Assembly (NCBI RefSeq): GCF_030463535.1
Contig: NC_132878.1
Location: 35,528,261-35,592,260, forward strand
DNA length: 64,000 bases
Direction of reading: 5' to 3'
From: Salminus brasiliensis
Lineage: Eukaryota; Chordata; Actinopteri; Characiformes; Bryconidae
How positions within the stretch are numbered: the stretch's first letter is position 1; every line of letters begins with the position of its first letter. Shown here piece by piece: positions 1-11,588 of the stretch. The translations under genes and the position numbers were made by a program. Below the pieces are notes generated by a model that made no database searches, had not been told where the DNA came from, and worked only from the letters and a program-made list of their open reading frames with translations.

Positions 1-1070
1 TACCCAGGCCAATTGTCATCTCTCAGGGGCATGTTATCACATGACTGTAAATATAGTGCATTGTCACTCAATGTGGAATACTAATATAGAATGAATCTCT
101 CAAATAAAGCCATACCTCAAAGTTACAGCCAGTTAAATGGCACATTCCCCTCCAACACATTTGAAATGTCATCACTGGTTACTTGACACAGACACAAAGG
201 GTGTAGTGGGCACCAACTGCATGTAGGGAAGTCAGAGAATGGCTGTGATAGGGCAGAGATAAAGAGAAAATGTTGTTTAATAAATTAACAGACTGCTGAA
301 CAGGTCTTCCTGTTGTATGGTCTGTTATATAGTGTTTTGCATTGTCTATTGTAGTGTTTTATATAGTGTTTTTTAATCTATTGACTGTATTTATTATATT
401 TAATATCTGATTGTCTGTCTGCTCCTCTTTCATGTTAAATGTAGCACTATGTCCTGGAGTAACTACACCACTGCTTGTAGGGACATCACTGGCATGCTAG
501 GGATAGGGCAGAAAAAGAGAAACAAAAAGTATATTAGGCAAAGGTATAAGTCATGCATAATCACAAAATATTTATTCTTAATTGCTGAGAGAATTTTGAG
601 AGAATCTAATATGCTAATATTGAATCTGACAAGTTTATCACATCACAGTCATATTTGTCACAAAAGCAGGCTACCGGCTAATGCTGAACATGAGAAGATA
701 AGCACCAAGCCTGACGCGTGAGAAATAAAATGAAATACAGTATTAATACACTTATTAATACTGTGGCTGCCACCTCAGAACCAATTGGGGGTTAGGTGCC
801 TTGCTCAAGGGCCATGAGAAAACACTACTCTTTCACTTTCTGTCAGTCCTGGGAATTGAACCAATTTCTTTAACCTTTAGTTAATTTCTAATATGACAGT
901 ACTGATCTCAGCTCTGGAAAAAGCCTAAACACAATCACTGGAGGACTGCATCAAGCCCAGTGACAAAAACACAAAACACAGTGTGAGTTTATTTTACTTT
1001 ATTTAAAAAGCCAGAGGAGGCAATCAACTGCAGTTGTCTGTCCTCCGCCTTTAACCCATGTGTGAAACAT
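1..1070. other. Intergenic, no gene seen
   Basis: A+T-rich sequence with only short chance reading frames; the 90-codon frame at 449-721 has no recognisable domain and low-complexity composition. Around 762-870 there is a SINE-like or transposon-like tail with the stretch GGTTAGGTGCCTTGCTCAAG, a motif common in dispersed fish repeats. Nothing else can be supported. Confidence 0.5.
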
Positions 1071-2270
1071 GGTTTTTACCATGGTGCAGTTCTGTGCTGC
1101 AAACACGGCGCTCTAGTGGAGGTTTTTACCGTGGTGCCGTTCTGTGCTGCAAACACGGCACTCTAGTGGAGGTTTTTACCATGGTGCCGTTCTGTGCTGC
1201 AAACATGGCGCTCTAGTGGAGGTTTTTACCGTGGTGCCGTTCTGTGCTGCAAACACGGCACTCTAGTGGAGGTTTTTACCGTGGTGCCGTTCTGTGCTGC
1301 AAACACGGCGCTCTAGTGGAGGTTTTTACCGTGGTGCCGTTCTGTGCTGCAAACACGGCACTCTAGTGGAGGTTTTTACCATGGTGCCGTTCTGTGCTGC
1401 AAACATGGCGCTCTAGTGGAGGTTTTTACCGTGGTGCCGTTCTGTGCTGCAAACACGGCACTCTAGTGGAGGTTTTTACCGTGGTGCCGTTCTGTGCTGC
1501 AAACACGGCGCTCTAGTGGAGGTTTTTACCGTGGTGCCGTTCTGTGCTGCAAACACGGCGCTCTAGTGGAGGTTTTTACCGTGGTGCCGTTCTGTGCTGC
1601 AAACACGGCACTCTAGTGGAGGTTTTTACCATGGTGCCGTTCTGTGCTGCAAACATGGCGCTCTAGTGGAGGTTTTTACCGTGGTGCCGTTCTGTGCTGC
1701 AAACACGGCACTCTAGTGGAGGTTTTTACCGTGGTGCCGTTCTGTGCTGCAAACACGGCGCTCTAGTGGAGGTTTTTACCGTGGTGCCGTTCTGTGCTGC
1801 AAACACGGCACTCTAGTGGAGGTTTTTACCGTGGTGCCGTTCTGTGCTGCAAACACGGCGCTCTAGTGGAGGTTTTTACCGTGGTGCCGTTCTGTGCTGC
1901 AAACACGGCGATCTAGTGGAGGTTTTCGTCGTGGTGCCGTTCTGTGCTGCAAACACGGCGCTCTAGTGGAGGTTTTTACCATGGTGCCGTTCTGTGCTGC
2001 AAACACGGCGCTCTAGTGGAGGTTTTTACCATGGTGCCATTCTGTGCTGCAAACACGGCGCTCTAGTGGAGGTTTTTACCGTGGTGCCGTTCTGTGCTGC
2101 AAACACGGCACTCTAGTGGAGGTTTTTACCGTGGTGCCGTTCTGTGCTGCAAACACGGCGCTCTAGTGGAGGTTTTTACCATGGTGCCGTTCTGTGCTGC
2201 AAACACGGCGCTCTAGTGGAGGTTTTTACCGTGGTGCCGTTCTGTGCTGCAAACACGCCGATCTAGTGTT
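1071..2270. repeat. Minisatellite, 24 tandem copies of a 50-bp unit
   Basis: The 50-bp unit starts GGTTTTTACCGTGGTGCCGT and ends CTCTAGTGGA. It repeats exactly 24 times with no length change. Copies differ mainly at two places: CCGTG or CCATG near the left, and AACACGGCR or AACATGGCG further right. The order of variants repeats every four units (200 bp) at 1121-1320, 1321-1520 and 1571-1770, with one extra unit at 1521-1570. It lies about 200 bp beyond the likely 3' end of gene A. No coding role is evident. Confidence 0.97.
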
Positions 2271-2464
2271 TGCTAGTGCTCCAGCTCTAACTGCTGAGCC
2301 ACCAGAAGATAATTGACGACAGTAGTGTGCCCTGTAGTAGGGTGATGACTACACATGAGGCCAGCAGTGACTACGCTATGCCACAGTGGCACAGAAAAGG
2401 CAGGTGGCAGCTCAAATGGAATGGAAGTGGTTTGTTGTATATGTGCATGTCGGGAGGTATTTTG

Positions 2465-2470
2465 TTTATT
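2465..2470 (-). terminator. Poly(A) signal for gene A
   Basis: AATAAA on the minus strand, about 80 nt after the gene A stop codon. The position is what is expected for a short 3' UTR. No GU-rich downstream element was checked. Confidence 0.45.
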
Positions 2471-2548
2471 GTTGACTGTATACTGTATTTCCTATTCTTT
2501 GGATTGTTATTATAATGTTATATCATTCCTAATGATTGTATTTAACCC

Positions 2549-5500
2549 TCAATCATTTTTAACTTTTACTGGCCTGGCAGCTGAGGACCATATGGGGCTG
2601 TTGAAAGGCCTTGTTCCAGGAACAGAACTTCCTTCCTCAGGAACTCCAAAAGGTACTGATATGAAAAATAACAACAATAAAAAACATTAATATTAAACAT
2701 AGCAGAGTAACATTAGAAAATGTTTATACTGGTTCACTTTCAAGACATTTCTAATTGTACATACCTTCCTTCCATTCATGCTTGGTTATGTTGACATATC
2801 CCGCCAAATAGATCACATATTCATTTGTGAAATCTGCATGCTCAATGGGGAAGACAACAAAAGGTGGCTTCTCTGGGTTGTTGTCATACAGGTACCATCT
2901 ACCCTCTAGTTGGAAGCATCCAACCATATGGTTTACTGACTCATTCTTCTTACACAGCAGCAGAAACTGAAGCTCGAAGATCCTGAGTAAATCATTAAGA
3001 AATGGAGGCAAAACATGACTCATTCTCACTGGTACTTTGCAACATTATGTAAATGAAAGTACAAGCATAAACACAGATTTTGTCTGCAGTATTTACCTAT
3101 TATACTTGTCTGTCACACAAAGTGGTGGAGCTGTGTCTTTACGGCCATCAACATTCACAACGGCACAAGAGGGGTCTCCATAGTTCAATCCTAGCAGCTT
3201 CACATCACCCAAGCACTGAAATGCACTATAAAAAGAACAGGGGAATATTGCTAAAGTCTGATAAGCAGGGGAAGGTTAGCCATCACACAAATTTAAATGT
3301 AATATTAGATTAACAAAGTTCAGCCAACAGCCCATCCAGCTAAAGTCTCCCCTTGTCAGGACCTCGTTCTCGTGCTCTTCCCTGGGGCAATCCCAGGGCT
3401 CCGCCCAAGAGCCCTGTCAGCAGCCAAGCTTCTGGAGAGTGTCTGAGCATGGTCTTCTTTGCCATGTCTCTTGTGCTCTGTTTATCTTAGGTAAAACTGC
3501 TTTTGTTGTTATTGTTTGGTTTCTGTGTTAGCTGTGCTTGTTAGCACTTAGCCCTTTTTTTCCTGGGTGTCCTGAGAGATCCAGCTGTAAAGATCCTGAA
3601 ATTTGCAGATGACTCCACTCTGGTGGGCCTCATAGCCAACGGTGATGAGTCTGCCTACAGAAAGGAAATTGAGCAGCTGGTGTCCTGGTGCAGCAACAAC
3701 CACCTGCTGCTAAACACAGAAAAGACTGTAGAGATGGTGGTGGACCATTGCAATCCACCCACCTTTCCCCCCTCCACATCAACAACACTGCAGTATCCAT
3801 GGTGGAGTCACTCAAGTTCCTGGGCACCACCATCTCCAGAGACTTGAAATGGGAGGAAAACACCCTCTCTATCACCAAGAAAGCTCAACAACGAATGTTC
3901 TTCTTGAGACAGCTCAAGAAATTCAACCTGCCACAGACCCTGATGATCCAGTTCTACACAGCGATCATCGAGTCCATTATCACAGCCTCCATAACTATCT
4001 GGTTTGGTTCCTCCACCTCACAAGAAAGAACCAAACTCCAGCACATCATTAGGACAGCAGAGAGGATCATTGGATGTAACCTGCCATCACTTCAGCAGAT
4101 CTACACCAGTAGGGTGAGGAAGCAGGCTGGCAAGATTACATCCTACCCCTCACATCCTGGACACCTCCTCTTCCAGACACTCCCCTCTGGTAGAAGACTG
4201 CAGTCCATCAAAACCAGCACAACACGTCATGCTAACAGCTTCTTCCCCAGAGCTAAAGCGCTCCTCAACCACAGTGGACACCTCCCACTGTAAACCTCAA
4301 AATACAACATACAACATACAACTGAACTGTACCAAACCGGACTGAACAGCTATTTTGCACTCTGCCTATTTGCACTATGACTATTTGCACACCTGTACAG
4401 ATGTTCTTTTCTGTAAATATCAGCTCTTTACTTTCTGTAAATATCAGCTCTTTATTACCTTTAGTACTTTTTACTTTTTTAATTTATCTCCTACCCTATT
4501 TATTGTTTAGTTTAATACTGTAAATAATCTGTGTTCTGTGTTTTTTGTTACTTGTCATACGTGTTGCTCTCACCAAGACAAATTCCTTGTATGTGTAACA
4601 TACTTGGTGAAATAAAGAGATTCTGATTCTGATTCTGGTGTTTTGTTTGTGTAGGCCCAAGCCCTGCTTGTGGCTTTTTGTTGTTATTAATATCCCAGCC
4701 CTGTTTAGCACCTCGGTGCTGCAGGTGGTTTTCTGTTCTCCTTATGCCCCTGTCCCCTCCTGAGCTAAGCTCAGTAGTTTTTTGTTATCCTGCCATGTTT
4801 TGGTTTTGGTAAATGCTAGTATACTCAAGCTCCTTACTCTTCCCAGTCCCCTGACTGTTGTTTTGTTAAAGTCCAGTCTGATTGGTCAAGTTTGTATTGT
4901 TTGTTGGTTTTTGTCCCTCTGTTGCTGCTGTCTTTGTTTATCCTATCTTGTTTGTTTTGTGTTGCCCTACTTATGTTTATTAAAGCCTTGCATCGTCCCA
5001 TCCCTGCAAGTGTTTCCTAGTTTTCCTCTGCCACGCCTGACCAGGCATGACTCCCCTTCCCAGTTCCAAAAACAACCCACAATCCACAGTGCGCATCTGT
5101 GTTGGGGAAGCCAGCAAGTCCAAAAGTGGTCATTTAAGTGGGTGTTGGGAGTCATATCAGTGCTTGCCATGCCTGCACCATGCCAACAGAGGTCCTGCAT
5201 TACACACCTCTTTACTGTAGTTACTCATGAGGGAACTCCCTTTTTCATTCATTACAGGCTACCAAGGACATAAGAAAATTCATCTTTCCTTCTGAGTGAA
5301 GTTACTGAAGTTGTCCTCAGTAAAATGCATTTACTATGTGTGCTGGTCATGTTGCAGATGATGCCACTATGTCCATGACGAACTAAAAAACTTATGTGAT
5401 GATACCCTAAAGAAGATCGGGCCTTTATCCACTTTCATGTTGGATGGGCTTTCAGGAATACATACACACGGAATGCTGGCATAACTGGGTGAATGAACCT

Positions 5501-8500
5501 CAGACGTACCAAACACACATATAGCTGAATAGCGTGCTAGCAAGCTTAGTGACATGCTTATGAAGTTAGCTTTAGCTCGCCAAGTTGCTCAGACTCAAAA
5601 AGAGGGCATAGCCATGTTAACCTTGTGATTGGTCTGGGTTATGCTGACATAAGCCTGACCACTCGTTCTACATTGAGAGGAAAGCAATACTGGTGAAGAA
5701 ATTCATAAGCCATACTTTGCACATTTACACTACCAAATTCAATTCAATAAAAAGTGTCAACCTAGGAACTGTATCAAAGGGAATTGGACACTTTTCTATT
5801 TTTACATTGTTGCTTTATATCCATCTGTCCAATCAGGACAAGACAACAGTAAATATGGAAGATACATTGGGAAACATTTACCTTATTGTGCTTTGGTGCA
5901 GTTCATCAGTGATTTGAGGGCTCAGTCTGTCTTCGTCAAAATGGTAATTGGCACATACCAGACCATTAAACATGGGCAAGTGATCTCCTACTTCACTCCA
6001 GACATCAACCTCATCAACCATATTAAATCTACAGCTATCTGATAACAGGTTTAGCTGAATTAGCCAGAGAGCTTTAGCTTGGTTATGCTGTCCTGTACAG
6101 AGAAAGGTCATAACTGCATTGATTGTACGGTCACACCTGAAAAGTTGCTGAATCAACTCATTTCTGATGTAACAGTAATAAAGAGCAACTAGGAGTGAGT
6201 CAAGGACACATGTGTTTTTGAACTGGTATTGGTCATAGTGGCCACCAGCTTTCACAGAGCTTCTACAAACATCAGGAATCAACATCTGTGGATCCTCATG
6301 GCATCTAGAAAGAGAAAATTAACATTTAACATTGAATATGTTTTGTATATATTTACATTAAACCACAAAATGGCAATGATATCTATATTCCAAATTACCG
6401 ATGCAATGTACCGCAGTTCATCTGTGATTGATCGTACTAATGTGAAATACTGTTTTACTGTAAATTTTGATGCTGAGTTGCAGTGAAAAGATACAAACAA
6501 AGCACCTATGTTTTACGTGGACAAACCCATTACTTGGAAAATCTTTTAAAAATAATTTCTAAAATGAACAGAAATGCAATTAGGACTAAAATACATAAAT
6601 TAGAATCAGGTGCGCCACATCAGGAGATTTTGGTGAAGCCTGTCTTGTTATAATCTGAGAAATTTAGTTTGGTTTGCTCTTGATTGTTGAAGTGAGTGCT
6701 GTCACCATGGTAAGCATGATAAACGCTTTCTGGTGCCTTCAGAAAGAAGGTTGTAGATGCATTAGTCTGTTTAGAAAGTGGTTTAGAAAGATCACAGAAC
6801 ACTTAGAAACCACACCACATAATATTTTACAAGTAAAACCACCACCAACATGGTCAGGCCAAGCCATCCTACCAAGCCTAGGTCAGCCAAAGAGCTGTGC
6901 AACAAGATGTGTAAGAAAGTCTCCAACAATCTTAAAATGTCCTCACAGGATCTACAGGTAGCTCTTGCCAAATTTAAAGTCAAAGTACAGCATCCACCAT
7001 CAGAAAGAAGCCACAAACATGTGATTGTCATGGAAAGTGCGAAAGGAGGAAACAAACAAAAAAACATCAGAGCAAGACTAAAGTTTCCAGAGAACACCCA
7101 GACCAAGACCAGGACATCTGGAACAATATGCATTGGACAAATGATTCCAAAGTTGAATTATTTGGACACAGTAACAGAGGACATAAGCCAGACCCAGCAT
7201 TTTAGCACAAACACACATATCAGCTGTGAAGCATGGACAATGCCCTGATTTGTGGGTGAAGCTGTCACTGAGGTGGACCACAATTCTTTAAATTCACCAA
7301 AGAGCACCTCAAAAGAAAGAAATGGAGAGTACTAGAATGGCCAAGTCAAAGCTTGAATCTAAATCTTTTTGAGATGCTGTGGATACTTTTCATTCAAGAA
7401 ACCCCTCAAACACCATACATGACAAAGAATTCAACACTTTCCAGGTTCATGTCAGAGACTAGTAGATTAAAGATAAAGGACTTGAGATTATTTTAGAAAT
7501 ACCAGCTGTTAAGGAATAGAGTGTTCTGACTTCAATAAAATTGCATTTCTGTTCATTTCACTTTACAAATCATTTTTAAGACATGTCGACAGATTTATTG
7601 GTTTACTTTTTTTAATTTATCTTATTATTGTTTAAATGAAGATCAAATCTCCATCTAGTTCAATTTATTAAAAAAAGATTTTCATGGAGTAACCTTTTCA
7701 GGACTGTATTAATCGTCATATTATAGTGTCATATAATGTGATAGTGGCAAACATGGCCACGCATTTGAAGTGAACAGATCACTTTGTTGAAAAGTTCTAT
7801 TTGTCTTGGTTTTTTTGGTTGATCCAAAAAAATTCTCAGATCCCTGACTAACAATCTGAACCATGAGATTTGTGATTAATTTCATTGTGTTGGTCCTCTT
7901 TTGCATCAAAACATTATTTAAAATTTCTTCTGTAAGTACTGGGAGAGCCTTTTCCATTTTACTTTTTAGTTTAGTATACTCAAGCAGAACTGCCATGAAA
8001 AGTAAATACACCCACAATGCATATCATTTGATGCACTGCATTACATTAATGTATATTGTAGTACTGTAATCAAGTAGTGTCATTTCCCATTCAATTGCAT
8101 CAACTTACTAATAGCTCATACCTCTCATCAAATTAATTAATCACACTTTTTTTATACACAGTGTTCTGCATGACATTACAGTAGAAGGAATTGACTCAAA
8201 CCATACCTTTCTAGAGACGCAGCCTCTGTGTGCAAAGGATTGAATAAAGAGATTGCGTCAGATAGTAAGTAAACTGGAAACTCTGGAAACATGTGAAACT
8301 AAAAAGCAAGTATATACCTTCCATGAGCTTTTCGTATTCCTGCTTAATCCTAGAGATGTACTCTGTATGTCGACTGAGGGACAGAAGGAATCTGTCAGCA
8401 GTCACATTAATTGATTTGTTTGACTAGATAAAGATATTGACTATTGGTAGATAGCCTCTCAAAAATATGCCCTTTACTCCAAATTGTTACTTTAATTTAA

Positions 8501-8529
8501 AGAAATTGTTCTTACCTTCCGAGAGCCAT
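2549..8529 (-). CDS. Gene A: DUB-like papain-fold cysteine peptidase candidate, 7 exons, about 321 aa
   Basis: Coding exons in transcript order are 8516-8529, 8318-8373, 8207-8225, 5882-6304, 3097-3225, 2765-2982 and 2549-2655, with lengths 14, 56, 19, 423, 129, 218 and 107 nt. All splice sites are GT-AG and every phase joins, giving 321 residues. The start is the ATG at 8529 (MALGS). I do not recognise the family. What is visible is NTCVLD with Cys near residue 62, NHMVGC with His near 232, and WYLYDNNP with Asp near 247. This order resembles the Cys, His and Asp/Asn boxes of ubiquitin-specific peptidases (C19) or USPL1 (C98), so a deubiquitinase or deSUMOylase-like role is inferred, not shown. 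There is no signal peptide or membrane segment. Genes C and D are paralogs with the same exon plan. Two ISREs and a CRE lie 120-275 bp upstream. Intron 3 holds a Tc1 remnant and intron 4 a LINE. The last exon is the least certain. Confidence 0.75.
3330..5060 (+). repeat. Host repeat interrupted by the LINE
   Basis: The stretches 3330-3560 and 4640-5060 share a T- and G-rich style unlike the flanks. The right part ends with TTTATTAAAGCCTTGCATC, which resembles the poly(A) end of an LTR or other retroelement. The LINE appears to have inserted into this older element. No coding region is recognisable, so the class is uncertain. A 163-codon frame at 4782-5273 is low-complexity and is not called as a gene. 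Confidence 0.35.
3560..4637 (+). mobile_element. Rex/CR1-like LINE, 3' part, frameshifted
   Basis: The sequence encodes the end of a reverse transcriptase, including the catalytic FADD box near 3598-3612. After it comes the typical C-terminal region with RTAERIIG, SRVRKQAGKI, LPSGRR and NSFFPRA. The frame shifts between about 3750 and 3790, so the ORF is broken. The element ends in a short tail of repeated GATTCT at 4619-4637, as is usual for these LINEs. It sits in intron 4 of gene A, in opposite orientation to the gene. Confidence 0.88.
6610..7560 (+). mobile_element. Tc1-like transposon remnant
   Basis: A decayed transposase reads on the plus strand. At 6850-7250 fragments include RPSHPTKPRSAKELC (HTH end) and LKFPENTQTKTR followed by TED near 7180, matching the region around the second catalytic Asp of Tc1 transposases. 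A WPSQSLNLN-like piece follows near 7340. Several frameshifts make it non-functional. It lies in intron 3 of gene A. Confidence 0.7.
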
Positions 8530-8648
8530 CTGAGACTTTTTTGAAAACAGATTGCCTGTTTAACTGATCGACTGACTAACCCTTAAGATTCAACACTTTC
8601 AAAATGACTGGCACTGACTTACAAGATCAAGTCTGGGTTACACAACAG

Positions 8649-8656
8649 TGACGTCA
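8649..8656. promoter_or_regulatory. CRE palindrome upstream of gene A
   Basis: A perfect TGACGTCA, the CREB/ATF site, about 120 bp upstream of the gene A ATG. The homologous promoter copies in the 548-bp repeats keep the surrounding AAATGACT but have lost the CRE core. This supports a specific role in gene A, though an 8-bp match alone is weak evidence. Confidence 0.5.
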
Positions 8657-8701
8657 GTCATTTGGCGCTCAAGATTGCACCGCCCATTTAGAATCACAGA
8701 T

Positions 8702-8713
8702 GAAACAGAAACT
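8702..8713 (+). promoter_or_regulatory. ISRE, proximal, gene A promoter
   Basis: GAAACAGAAACT fits the ISRE consensus GAAANNGAAACT bound by ISGF3 and IRFs. It is about 173 bp upstream of the start codon. It pairs with an opposed site 79 bp further upstream, the same two-site layout as in the 548-bp repeats. Confidence 0.65.
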
Positions 8714-8791
8714 ATGTGAATGTGTTTGAAGGCTTTTGGGTTTAAATATAGTATATATGTTAAATAAAGGAGAAGAAGTTGACAAATGTTA

Positions 8792-8803
8792 TTTTCTCTT
8801 TCA
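8792..8803 (-). promoter_or_regulatory. ISRE, distal, gene A promoter
   Basis: Read on the minus strand this is GAAAGAGAAAAT, an ISRE with one departure from the GAAANNGAAACT core. It is in opposite orientation to the 8702 site. Its flanks are shared with the promoter copies at 10327 and 12209. Confidence 0.5.
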
Positions 8804-9589
8804 GAGAATTGAAATCATGCAAGGACACCTAAAACACATTCACCTGGGAGCAGATTAAGATGAGCGTGGGTGTAAGCATATTTTTCTGGGAGCGTGAATG
8901 GGCAATTATGGTAGATTGACATGTAGTAAATATGCTAATAGGAATTATGATTATTTTATAAATTATTTGTGTTGAATGTAGAGACATACATGGCAAAGCC
9001 ACCATGATCTTATTTAGTAGGTCAATTGTAATGCGTCTTTTGTCCAGTAACCCCTTCACAATGTGTTCTGCTTGCCCTCGCAAGTTTTTTTTTTGTCACA
9101 ATATTGTTCATTTCTACCCTAAAAAATAAATAAATTAATTAAGGCAGTCCACCTATAAATGATGATTGCTGAGCTTTTAGTTTAGTCAAAGGTTCTCCTA
9201 TCATACATTTATTAGTTGTGCATTTTTGACATGCCGTAAGAAAATTGTACATCATGCTCAAGTCAAGAGTTGAGGAGCAGAAGCGGGCCTGCGTGAGCAA
9301 CAAAGAGACCAGGAAGCTGCCTCCAAGCTGTGAAAAGCTGGTGCCATGTCGAAAATATCCTCCTTGGTACCTAGTAACGATTTCTCTGCCTTGCTAGTTG
9401 GCCCTATCTCCACTCCTCTGCTCTTGGGGCTCTGCAATGTGATATAATGTCTTATGTTTCTTTTTGTCTCAGCACACACCCACACACAAAGGGACAGGAA
9501 GAATCTGTGACCACAGAGTAAATACAGAGAGAGTTGAATCAAGTGTGTGTGATTTTTTCAAAACTAGAAACAGTAGCTTCATATTTCAG

Positions 9590-9945
9590 TACTGAGTCAT
9601 GGCATCCAAAATTATAGCAGAGATGGGAGGTGTAGAGAGTGAATCTACCACAATTGACATTTTGGGATCATTTGAGTTTTAAATTTAACTTGAGGGTGTA
9701 TTTATTCTGTAAATATTTAAGACCATTGTAAATTACCAAAAAGACTGACCTTTGCTGTGTCCAGGTTGTGTGACATTGACATAGAAGTAAACATGGTAAT
9801 CGTTCTTGAAATCTGTGTTGTCAAAGTGGTACCCCAGGAGTATTGCCATGTAGGACCCATCTTCCATCCTCCAGGTCACTGCCACAACAGGTGTTTTCCT
9901 TTCACCGTCTTCTTCCACACAAGTAGAAACTGCAGTTTAAAGGTT
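9590..9945 (-). pseudogene. Gene B: broken paralog, terminal exons only
   Basis: At 9752-9945 the minus strand matches the His-box exon of gene C: LQFLLVW, then a frameshifted stretch where HMVVCSNLEDGRW should be, then FKNDY and VNVTQPGHSK with an intact donor. At about 9600-9660 there is a decayed match to the last exon of gene C, whose acceptor CAG has become CAC. The Cys-box exon and all earlier exons are missing. The His box is destroyed by indels, so no functional product is expected. The right side of the exon runs straight into a promoter-like segment instead of its intron. Confidence 0.82.
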
Positions 9946-10229
9946 TAAATCTTGAAAATAAAGGTGCTTCAAAAGGTTCTTTGCGTAATGCCATGCAAGA
10001 ACCACTTTTGGTTCCATGAAGAAGTGTGTTTTTCATGGAGATGTGTGAATGTGAACAGTCCTTGAATTGGTAAAGAATCTTTACATCAAGGGAAAGTTCA
10101 TTTCAAGATTCATTTGATGGACATGTATGATCTGAGGCTTTAACAATGACTTGTATGTATTTACAGGAACAAAGCTGTTGAGTCATTTGCCTAAGGTCTC
10201 AAGATAACCACACCCATTTGGAAACAAGA

Positions 10230-10338
10230 GAAACTGAAACTATGAAGTTATTGGGTTAAAGTATAGTGCACATGTTTTTGTTTTTTTTTGCTAAGGCTAA
10301 GATACTAACAAATTGCCTTAAGTTTTAGTTTCTCTTTC
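10230..10338. promoter_or_regulatory. Opposed ISRE pair, repeat copy 1
   Basis: GAAACTGAAACT at 10230-10241 on the plus strand and GAAAGAGAAACT at 10327-10338 on the minus strand. Both match the ISRE consensus exactly. The gap is 85 bp. Confidence 0.65.
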
Positions 10339-10777
10339 AGAGAAGTGGAATCTTAGGATACCTAATATTCAAAGTGGTACCCCAGGAGTATTGCCATGTA
10401 GGACCCATCTTCCATCCTCCAGGTCACTGCCACAACAGGTGTTTTCCTTTCACCGTCTTCTTCCACACAAGTAGAAACTGCAGTTTAAAGGTTTAAATCT
10501 TGAAAATAAAGGTGCTTCAAAAGGTTCTTTGCGTAATGCCATGCAAGAACCACTTTTGGTTCCATGAAGAAGTGTGTTTTTCATGGAGATGTGTGAATGT
10601 GAACAGTCCTTGAATTGGTAAAGAATCTTTACATCAAGGGAAAGTTCATTTCAAGATTCATTTGATGGACATGTATGATCTGAGGCTTTAACAATGACTT
10701 GTATGTATTTACAGGAACAAAGCTGTTGAGTCATTTGCCTAAGGTCTCAAGATAACCACACCCATTTGGAAACAAGA

Positions 10778-10886
10778 GAAACTGAAACTATGAAGTTATT
10801 GGGTTAAAGTATAGTGCACATGTTTTTGTTTTTTTTTGCTAAGGCTAAGATACTAACAAATTGCCTTAAGTTTTAGTTTCTCTTTC
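10778..10886. promoter_or_regulatory. Opposed ISRE pair, repeat copy 2
   Basis: Same two ISREs as in copy 1, at 10778-10789 (plus) and 10875-10886 (minus). They are displaced by exactly 548 bp and unchanged in sequence. Confidence 0.65.
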
Positions 10887-11325
10887 AGAGAAGTGGAATC
10901 TTAGGATACCTAATATTCAAAGTGGTACCCCAGGAGTATTGCCATGTAGGACCCATCTTCCATCCTCCAGGTCACTGCCACAACAGGTGTTTTCCTTTCA
11001 CCGTCTTCTTCCACACAAGTAGAAACTGCAGTTTAAAGGTTTAAATCTTGAAAATAAAGGTGCTTCAAAAGGTTCTTTGCGTAATGCCATGCAAGAACCA
11101 CTTTTGGTTCCATGAAGAAGTGTGTTTTTCATGGAGATGTGTGAATGTGAACAGTCCTTGAATTGGTAAAGAATCTTTACATCAAGGGAAAGTTCATTTC
11201 AAGATTCATTTGATGGACATGTATGATCTGAGGCTTTAACAATGACTTGTATGTATTTACAGGAACAAAGCTGTTGAGTCATTTGCCTAAGGTCTCAAGA
11301 TAACCACACCCATTTGGAAACAAGA

Positions 11326-11434
11326 GAAACTGAAACTATGAAGTTATTGGGTTAAAGTATAGTGCACATGTTTTTGTTTTTTTTTGCTAAGGCTAAGATA
11401 CTAACAAATTGCCTTAAGTTTTAGTTTCTCTTTC
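11326..11434. promoter_or_regulatory. Opposed ISRE pair, repeat copy 3
   Basis: Same two ISREs at 11326-11337 (plus) and 11423-11434 (minus), again unchanged. Confidence 0.65.
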
Positions 11435-11588
11435 AGAGAAGTGGAATCTTAGGATACCTAATATTCAAAGTGGTACCCCAGGAGTATTGCCATGTAGGAC
11501 CCATCTTCCATCCTCCAGGTCACTGCCACAACAGGTGTTTTCCTTTTACCGTCTTCTTCCACACAAGTAGAAACTGCAGTTTAAAGGT

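Larger units (their letters stand above)
9821..11588. repeat. 548-bp tandem repeat, 3.2 copies, exon fragment plus ISRE promoter
   Basis: Units run 9821-10368, 10369-10916 and 10917-11464, followed by a partial unit 11465-11588. They look almost identical by eye; one C/T change was noticed in the fourth. Each unit holds, in plus order, about 120 bp of the gene B His-box exon, an AGAACC/GGTTCT-rich element of about 120 bp, and a promoter segment homologous to that of gene A. The fourth, partial copy keeps a native acceptor (CTCTCAG) at the exon start, while copies 1-3 do not. Near identity means recent amplification or gene conversion. Confidence 0.95.

Noticed and set aside
449..721. 90-codon plus-strand frame
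   Set aside because: No domain, biased composition, no splice or promoter context; a chance frame in A+T-rich DNA.
1071..2270. CRISPR-like array
   Set aside because: Head-to-tail 50-bp units with no unique spacers; eukaryotic minisatellite.
4782..5273. 163-codon plus-strand frame
   Set aside because: Leu/Cys-rich low-complexity translation of a T-rich repeat; lies in a composite transposon region.
10320..10350. Splice-acceptor-like TTTCTCTTTCAG on the plus strand, repeated in each 548-bp unit
   Set aside because: The same bases form the reverse ISRE and no plus-strand coding exon follows. The ISRE reading explains the conservation in the gene A promoter better.
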